Shown here: in pieces, positions 1-3,363 of the stretch | Numbering within the stretch: the first letter of the stretch is position 1 | Layout: every line of letters begins with the position of its first letter | Assembly (NCBI GenBank): GCA_007128755.1 | Contig: SKWV01000116.1 | Coordinates: 1-5,822 of the forward strand | Origin: Trueperaceae bacterium | GTDB taxonomy: Bacteria; Deinococcota; Deinococci; Deinococcales; Trueperaceae | Direction: 5' to 3' | Length of the DNA stretch: 5,822 nt | The notes under the pieces: generated by a model | Databases searched by the model: none | Seen by the model: the letters and a program-made list of their open reading frames with translations, nothing else | Told to the model about the DNA's origin: nothing | Translations under genes and position numbers: made by a program

Positions 1-157
1 CGAGGCGCTCCCGCTGGGCGGCGACGAGGCGCAGCGCTTGGGCCGGCTGCGTGCGACGTTCCCGGAGGTGCCGGGTGCGGTGTTCGAGCTCGAGCGCGAC
101 CGGACCGGACCGCACGGCCGCATCATGAAGTACGGCCTCAACGAGGGCGCCGCGTGA
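1..157 (+). CDS. C-terminal end of a protein, possibly an aldo/keto reductase (5' end outside window)
   Basis: The reading frame starting at base 2 is open and gives 51 residues before the TGA at 155-157. The visible tail begins EALPLGGDEAQRLGRLRATF and ends with GRIMKYGLNEGAA. Third codon positions are almost all G or C, as expected for a real gene here. The helical LPL..DEAQRLGRLRA segment followed by an ERDRTG..GRIMKY tail resembles, from memory, the C-termini of some aldo/keto reductases, NADPH-dependent cytosolic oxidoreductases. No catalytic residue lies in the visible part, so this assignment is weak. The stop overlaps the GTG start of the next gene (GTGA), which implies co-transcription and coupled translation. 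The coding frame is secure; the function is not. Confidence 0.7.
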   Translation, partial: EALPLGGDEAQRLGRLRATFPEVPGAVFELERDRTGPHGRIMKYGLNEGAA

Positions 158-492
158 CGGCCGGGAGCGAGCGGCGCTTCACGCTCTACGACCTGCGCGT
201 CGAGATCGTCGCGGTGAAGCCGGGCCTCGAGGCGGTATGCAACCATCACGTTGGTGATTATTTCGAGGTGTCGGGCGAGAACATCAGCATCCCGGCGGGG
301 AAGACCTTCAGCATGTACGCGCTCGCCGCCGTGCTGCCGCTCCTGCCTGCCAAGCAGCGCGTCACCGACGAGCACGACTGGATGAGCAGCGACGATCACG
401 TGATGTGCCCGGACCCGCAGTGCGAGGCGATGATGCGCATCGTGCGCACGGGGGTGCGGGAGTTCCGACGTGAGGACGTGACCGTGGGCTGA
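154..492 (+). CDS. TIGR04076-like small protein, function unknown
   Basis: This 112-residue protein matches what I recall of the TIGR04076 family of small proteins of unknown function. The supporting pattern is an N-terminal strand (YDLRVEIVAV, residues 12-21), a central block with FSMYALAAVLPLLPAKQR (52-69), then DWM (75-77) and CPDPQC (85-90). Cysteines sit at 29, 85 and 90; the C-PDP-Q-C pair could bind a metal or form a disulfide, but that is inference. There is no signal peptide or membrane segment, so it should be cytosolic. The GTG start is chosen because it overlaps the preceding stop by four bases and has a GAGGGC ribosome-binding-like sequence at 143-148. That layout suggests the two genes form one operon and their products act together. 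Family membership is fairly likely; the biochemical role is unknown. Confidence 0.8.
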   Translation: MTAGSERRFTLYDLRVEIVAVKPGLEAVCNHHVGDYFEVSGENISIPAGKTFSMYALAAVLPLLPAKQRVTDEHDWMSSDDHVMCPDPQCEAMMRIVRTGVREFRREDVTVG

Positions 493-520
493 GCGCACCT
501 CGCGCGAACGGCGCGCGCTC
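491..520 (+). terminator. imperfect hairpin at the end of the TIGR04076-like gene
   Basis: GAGCGC at 491-496 pairs with GCGCTC at 515-520. Inside it, GCGC at 502-505 can pair with GCGC at 511-514 around a five-base loop, leaving a bulge at 497-501. It begins within the stop codon. There is no T-run after it, so it is at best a weak or Rho-assisted terminator. GC-rich sequence makes chance pairing likely. Confidence 0.3.
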
Positions 521-552
521 GCCTGCCCGGTGTGGCTCGAGGCGACAGGTGG

Positions 553-572
553 CGCCAACGCGACGCCAACGC
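553..572. repeat. short direct repeat, 9 bp twice with 11-bp period
   Basis: CGCCAACGC occurs at 553-561 and again at 564-572. The period is about one helical turn, so both copies face the same side of the DNA, as operator half-sites often do. It lies in the non-coding stretch upstream of the small unrecognised gene. No regulator is known to bind it, and two copies of nine GC-rich bases could be chance. Confidence 0.3.
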
Positions 573-666
573 ATGATCCGTAGGCTTCGGCAGCCCGACC
601 GTGCGACGAGAGGAGTGGCATGCGTCCGTTCCGTCCGTCCGATCCTTCTTGCGCCATGGCACGCGG

Positions 667-927
667 ATGCAAGCAGCACGAGCTTCGCTAGCGATCGCCC
701 TCGGCCCGGCACAGCCGGCGCTGTGCGGCGGCGTGAAGCGCTTACTCGACTTCGCGCTCGCCGAGGGAGGCAACTACCCCGAGACGCGCCTCGACGATGT
801 CGCGCCCGATCCCGCTCGCGACATGGTGCTCGTGCGGGTCACCGGGCCGCGGGTCGAGGTGCAGCGCCTGGCCTACGCGCTGCGGGCCACCTTCCGCTGG
901 GTCGAGGTCGACATCGAGGAGGCGTGA
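667..927 (+). CDS. small hypothetical protein, start uncertain
   Basis: I do not recognise this protein. From the ATG at 667 it has 86 residues. The frame extends back to a GTG at 601, and another GTG at 733 would give 64 residues. Codons from about 700 onward end almost entirely in G or C, while those between 667 and 700 (CAA, GCA, GCA, CGA, CTA) do not. The true start may therefore be 733, although no good ribosome-binding site precedes it. The convincing part reads KRLLDFALAEGGNYPETRLD, then alternating strand-like segments (MVLVRVTG, FRWVEVDIEEA) flanking a helix (VEVQRLAYALRA). This suggests a small alpha/beta fold. There is no signal peptide, membrane helix or cysteine pair. It stands alone between two spacers. 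Coding status is probable; function is unknown. Confidence 0.55.
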   Translation: MQAARASLAIALGPAQPALCGGVKRLLDFALAEGGNYPETRLDDVAPDPARDMVLVRVTGPRVEVQRLAYALRATFRWVEVDIEEA

Positions 928-1087
928 CGCGGCCGCGGCACCCGGCGCCACAGCCGTGCGACGCATCGTCGAGGGTGCCAACGGCTCGCAAACGCGCTCG
1001 CCTTACAGTTGCCATGACCGCCTCATCGTGGTCTCAGCCACGCATCGATCGCCTTCGTCCCCCGCCCTTCTTCGCACTGGAGCACAC
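928..1087 (+). promoter_or_regulatory. spacer carrying the probable promoter and 5' leader of the lipoprotein gene
   Basis: This 160-base gap must contain the lipoprotein promoter if that gene is transcribed alone. TACAGT at 1004-1009 is the best -10-like hexamer. It would put the transcription start near 1016 and leave a leader of about 70 bases. I see no convincing -35 element at the right distance. The ribosome-binding site is GGAG at 1080-1083, four bases before the ATG. A 10-bp palindrome, CGCGGCCGCG, lies at 928-937 immediately after the preceding stop. Confidence 0.3.
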
Positions 1088-1153
1088 ATGAACAGACATC
1101 GGTTGCACATCGCCCTCTCAGTCATCTTGCTCGGCCTCGTCCTCGCCGCGTGC
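1088..1153 (+). other. type II signal peptide and lipobox
   Basis: This segment encodes residues 1-22: three basic residues (two Arg and a His among the first five), a hydrophobic core (IALSVILLGLVL) and LAAC. Signal peptidase II would be expected to cleave before Cys22, which is followed by three glycines. Gly rather than Asp at +2 would favour transfer out of the inner membrane under the E. coli Lol rule, but that rule may not apply in this lineage. Confidence 0.88.
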
Positions 1154-3175
1154 GGCGGCGGCACGACCACGATCACGCCGCCGACCACGCCGACCGTCGA
1201 CAGCGTGAGCGTCACCCTCGCCAGCTCGACCATCTCGGTCGACGGCTCGACCACCGCGAGCGCCACCGTCACAGGGAGCGCCGGTGTCTCCCAGGCCGTC
1301 ACCTGGTCGAGCGGAACGCCGTCGGTGGCGACGGTCGATACCGCCGGCGTCGTGAACGGCGTGAGCGCCGGTACGGCGGTCATCACCGCGACCAGCGACG
1401 TCGACCCGTCGCGGTCGGGATCCGCGACGGTCACCGTGCTCGCCGACGACCCCGTGACCGTGAACTGCGCCGCCGCCACGCCGCTGACGGAAGACATCGT
1501 GGTCACGACCACATTGCCGCTCGATTGCTACCACGTGACGTCCAACGTGACGGTGTCGGCGGCCTTGACGCTGCTGCCCGGCGCGGTGCTCGAGTTCGGC
1601 ACGAGCGCCGGGCTGCGCGTCGCCGACGGCGGGTCGTTGCGAGCCGAGGGCACGGCGACGAACCCGATCACCTTCCGGAGCATGTCGGGTGACTCGAACG
1701 GCTGGCGCGGCGTGGGGATCTTCACGAGCAGCGCCTCCAACGTGCTGAATCACGTGGTGATGGAGAACGCCGGGCGGACGTGGAGCGTCATCAACGGCAG
1801 CAACGCGACGAACCTGTACCTGGGCCCGGTGGGGCGCGCGGCGATCACGAACTCGACCTTCCGCACGGCGGGGAGCAACGGCGTCGGCCTGTACGCGGCG
1901 GCGCGGACGAGCGAGTTGGTTGCCTTCGAGAACAACCGCTTCGACGACAACGAGCTCGCCGCCATGCGCATCACGTCGCACCAGCTTGGCCAGATCGGGT
2001 CGGGCAACGTGTTCGACCTCGACGGCCGGGCGCGGCCGGGCGCCAAGCACATCCGGGTGGCGACCGACGGCGACCTGCGCGCGAGCGCGACGTGGCCGGC
2101 TGCTGACGTGCCCTACCGCCTCTTCGGGAACCACGTCATCGACGACGTCGGTGCCGTCATCACGATCGAGGCGGGTGCGACGCTCGAGTTCGACAGCAGC
2201 TCCGGCTTCGCCGTGAACGCGGGCGCCTTGCGGGCCGAGGGTGCGAGCAACGCGCCGGTGACCTTCACGAGCGCCACGGGTGACCCGAACGACTGGCGCG
2301 GCCTGGGCATCTTCTCGAACAGCAGCCAGAACCTCCTCGATCACGCGGTGCTGGAGAACGCGGGCCGCACGTGGAGCGTCATCAACGGCAGCAACGCCAC
2401 GAACCTCTTCATCGGCACGAACGGCACGGTGGCGATCACGAACTCGACCTTCGCGACGGCCGGCAACAACGGTGTCGGCCTCTACGCGAACGCCGGTTCG
2501 AGCGTGCTGAGCGCGTTCACGGACAACACCTTCGATGACAACGAGCGCGCTGCGATGCGTATCACGTCGCAGCAGCTCGGCTCGATCGGTGCCGGGAACG
2601 TCTTCTCGCTCAACGCCCGCGCGGGCGCGCAGCACATCCGTGTGTTCTCCGGCGGCGACCTGCGCAGCAGCGCCACCTGGCGACAGGTCGACGTGCCGTA
2701 CCGCTTCTTCGACAACCACTTCATCAACGATTCCGGCGCGCTGATCACGATCGATCCAGGCACGACCCTGGAGTTCGACGCGAGCTCCGGCCTGCGCGTC
2801 AACAGCGGTGCCCTGCGCGCCCAAGGGACGAACGCCGATCGCATCGTGTTCACCAGCGCCTCGGGCAACCCGAACGACTGGCGCGGCGTGGGCATCTCGT
2901 CGAACAGCACCCAGAACGCGCTCGACTTCGTCACGTTGGAGAATGCCGGGCGCACGTGGAGCGTCATCAACGATGGCAGGGCCACGAACCTGTTCGTCGA
3001 CAGCTTCTCGAGGGTCGCGGTGACCAACAGCGCCTTCAACGACAGCGGCGGCTGGGGCATCTACATCGCGAACGACGGTGACGTGACGAACGCCGCCGGC
3101 ACCTCCATCAACCCTGCGACCGAGGGCAGCAACACCTTCTCGGGCAACGTGTCGGGAACCGTGCGGCTGCCGTAA
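1088..3175 (+). CDS. surface lipoprotein with BIG2 domain and tandem parallel beta-helix repeats
   Basis: The product has 695 residues. A basic N-terminus (MNRHRLH) and a hydrophobic stretch lead to the lipobox LAAC, so Cys22 is the probable lipidated residue and the protein is exported and membrane-anchored. A Thr/Pro-rich linker (26-36) follows, then one bacterial Ig-like BIG2 domain (about 37-118; VTWSSGTPSVATVD, GVVNGVSAGTAVITAT, TVTV end). From about 148 to the end the protein is Asn/Gly/Thr/Ser-rich, with ITNSTF-, FDDNE- and LEF-type rungs typical of right-handed parallel beta-helices. This part is built from 195-residue tandem units. The only cysteines besides Cys22 are 127 and 147. 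The ATG at 1088 is chosen over upstream in-frame positions because it alone gives a signal peptide and has GGAG at 1080-1083. Beta-helix proteins may bind or cleave polysaccharide or act as adhesins; no catalytic residues are identifiable, so the role is open. Confidence 0.9.
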   Translation: MNRHRLHIALSVILLGLVLAACGGGTTTITPPTTPTVDSVSVTLASSTISVDGSTTASATVTGSAGVSQAVTWSSGTPSVATVDTAGVVNGVSAGTAVITATSDVDPSRSGSATVTVLADDPVTVNCAAATPLTEDIVVTTTLPLDCYHVTSNVTVSAALTLLPGAVLEFGTSAGLRVADGGSLRAEGTATNPITFRSMSGDSNGWRGVGIFTSSASNVLNHVVMENAGRTWSVINGSNATNLYLGPVGRAAITNSTFRTAGSNGVGLYAAARTSELVAFENNRFDDNELAAMRITSHQLGQIGSGNVFDLDGRARPGAKHIRVATDGDLRASATWPAADVPYRLFGNHVIDDVGAVITIEAGATLEFDSSSGFAVNAGALRAEGASNAPVTFTSATGDPNDWRGLGIFSNSSQNLLDHAVLENAGRTWSVINGSNATNLFIGTNGTVAITNSTFATAGNNGVGLYANAGSSVLSAFTDNTFDDNERAAMRITSQQLGSIGAGNVFSLNARAGAQHIRVFSGGDLRSSATWRQVDVPYRFFDNHFINDSGALITIDPGTTLEFDASSGLRVNSGALRAQGTNADRIVFTSASGNPNDWRGVGISSNSTQNALDFVTLENAGRTWSVINDGRATNLFVDSFSRVAVTNSAFNDSGGWGIYIANDGDVTNAAGTSINPATEGSNTFSGNVSGTVRLP
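1529..2113 (+). repeat. beta-helix repeat unit 1 (residues 148-342)
   Basis: This is the first of three tandem units, set in phase at a conserved Tyr. It contains GAVLEF, SLRAEGTATNPITF, DSNGWRGVGIF, ENAGRTWSVINGSNATNL, AITNSTF, NRFDDNELAAMRIT and GDLRASATW. Each has a clear counterpart in unit 2. It carries two more residues near RARPG, and three fewer between the initial Tyr and LEF. Confidence 0.88.
2114..2698 (+). repeat. beta-helix repeat unit 2 (residues 343-537)
   Basis: This unit repeats all the blocks of unit 1: GATLEF, ALRAEGASNAPVTF, DPNDWRGLGIF, ENAGRTWSVINGSNATNL, AITNSTF, NTFDDNERAAMRIT and GDLRSSATW. Stretches are identical at DNA level, notably 1778-1806 against 2369-2397 (29 bases) and 1841-1860 against 2432-2451. 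This shows intragenic duplication rather than convergence. Confidence 0.88.
2699..3172 (+). repeat. beta-helix repeat unit 3, shortened (residues 538-695)
   Basis: The unit begins like unit 2 (YRFFDNHF, GTTLEF, ALRAQGTNADRIVF, NPNDWRGVGI, ENAGRTWSVIN). After AVTNSAF it diverges and lacks the FDDNE.AAMRIT and GDLR blocks, ending instead in a Gly/Asn-rich tail with TEGSNTFSGNVSGTVRLP. It is 158 residues instead of 195 and probably forms the C-terminal cap of the helix. Confidence 0.85.
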
Positions 3176-3216
3176 CCGTCACCGCATGCACCGAGGCCGC
3201 AAAGAGGCATCGAGCC

Positions 3217-3249
3217 AGAGCGCGGAGGGGACCATCCCCTCCGCGCTCT
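3217..3249 (+). terminator. strong hairpin terminator-like structure after the lipoprotein gene
   Basis: A perfect 14-bp inverted repeat has arms AGAGCGCGGAGGGG (3217-3230) and CCCCTCCGCGCTCT (3236-3249) around the five-base loop ACCAT. It lies 41 bases after the lipoprotein TAA. There is no T-run after it, only CCGTCGTATCC, so it is not a textbook intrinsic terminator. Length, perfection and position still make termination or 3'-end protection the most likely role. It separates two genes on the same strand, which implies that the regulator downstream has its own promoter. Confidence 0.75.
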
Positions 3250-3304
3250 CCGTCGTATCCGGTGAGGAGGCGTGGCTCCGGATGCGAGCGGATCGTGAAG
3301 CCCC

Positions 3305-3337
3305 GCGGCCCGCCGACGGCGGCCGGCGGGCCGCCGT
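3305..3337 (+). promoter_or_regulatory. two mutually exclusive hairpins just upstream of the regulator gene
   Basis: Structure A pairs GCGGCCCGCCG (3305-3315) with CGGCGGGCCGC (3324-3334), 11 perfect base pairs with an eight-base loop. Structure B pairs ACGGCGGCC (3316-3324) with GGCCGCCGT (3329-3337), nine perfect base pairs with a four-base loop. They share bases 3324 and 3329-3334, so only one can form at a time. It ends 26 bases before the regulator start. It could be a leader switch, an operator dyad, or chance in very GC-rich DNA. Confidence 0.4.
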
Positions 3338-3363
3338 GCCCGACGTGGTACGGTCGGCGCAGC

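Noticed and set aside
928..937. Perfect palindrome CGCGGCCGCG after the small gene as a binding site
   Set aside because: Short GC palindromes are frequent by chance at this base composition, and nothing else supports a function.
797..1087. Upstream extension of the lipoprotein frame to 797
   Set aside because: This part overlaps the small gene ending at 927 and would bury the signal peptide and lipobox inside the protein. The ATG at 1088 with its signal peptide is the natural start.
1118..2824. A 568-residue open frame on the minus strand with internal repeats
   Set aside because: The repeats are simply the reverse strand of the lipoprotein repeat units. The product is Arg/Val/Asp/Ala-rich and has no plausible start context.
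1529..3172. CRISPR-like or mobile-element interpretation of the regular repeats
   Set aside because: The repeats are 585 bases long, keep one open frame and diverge like protein repeats. There are no unique spacers, transposase or terminal inverted repeats.
3349..3354. TACGGT as a -10 element giving a nearly leaderless regulator mRNA
   Set aside because: The hexamer and its spacing to the ATG are plausible, but there is no -35-like sequence at the proper distance, and a single hexamer is too weak to call.
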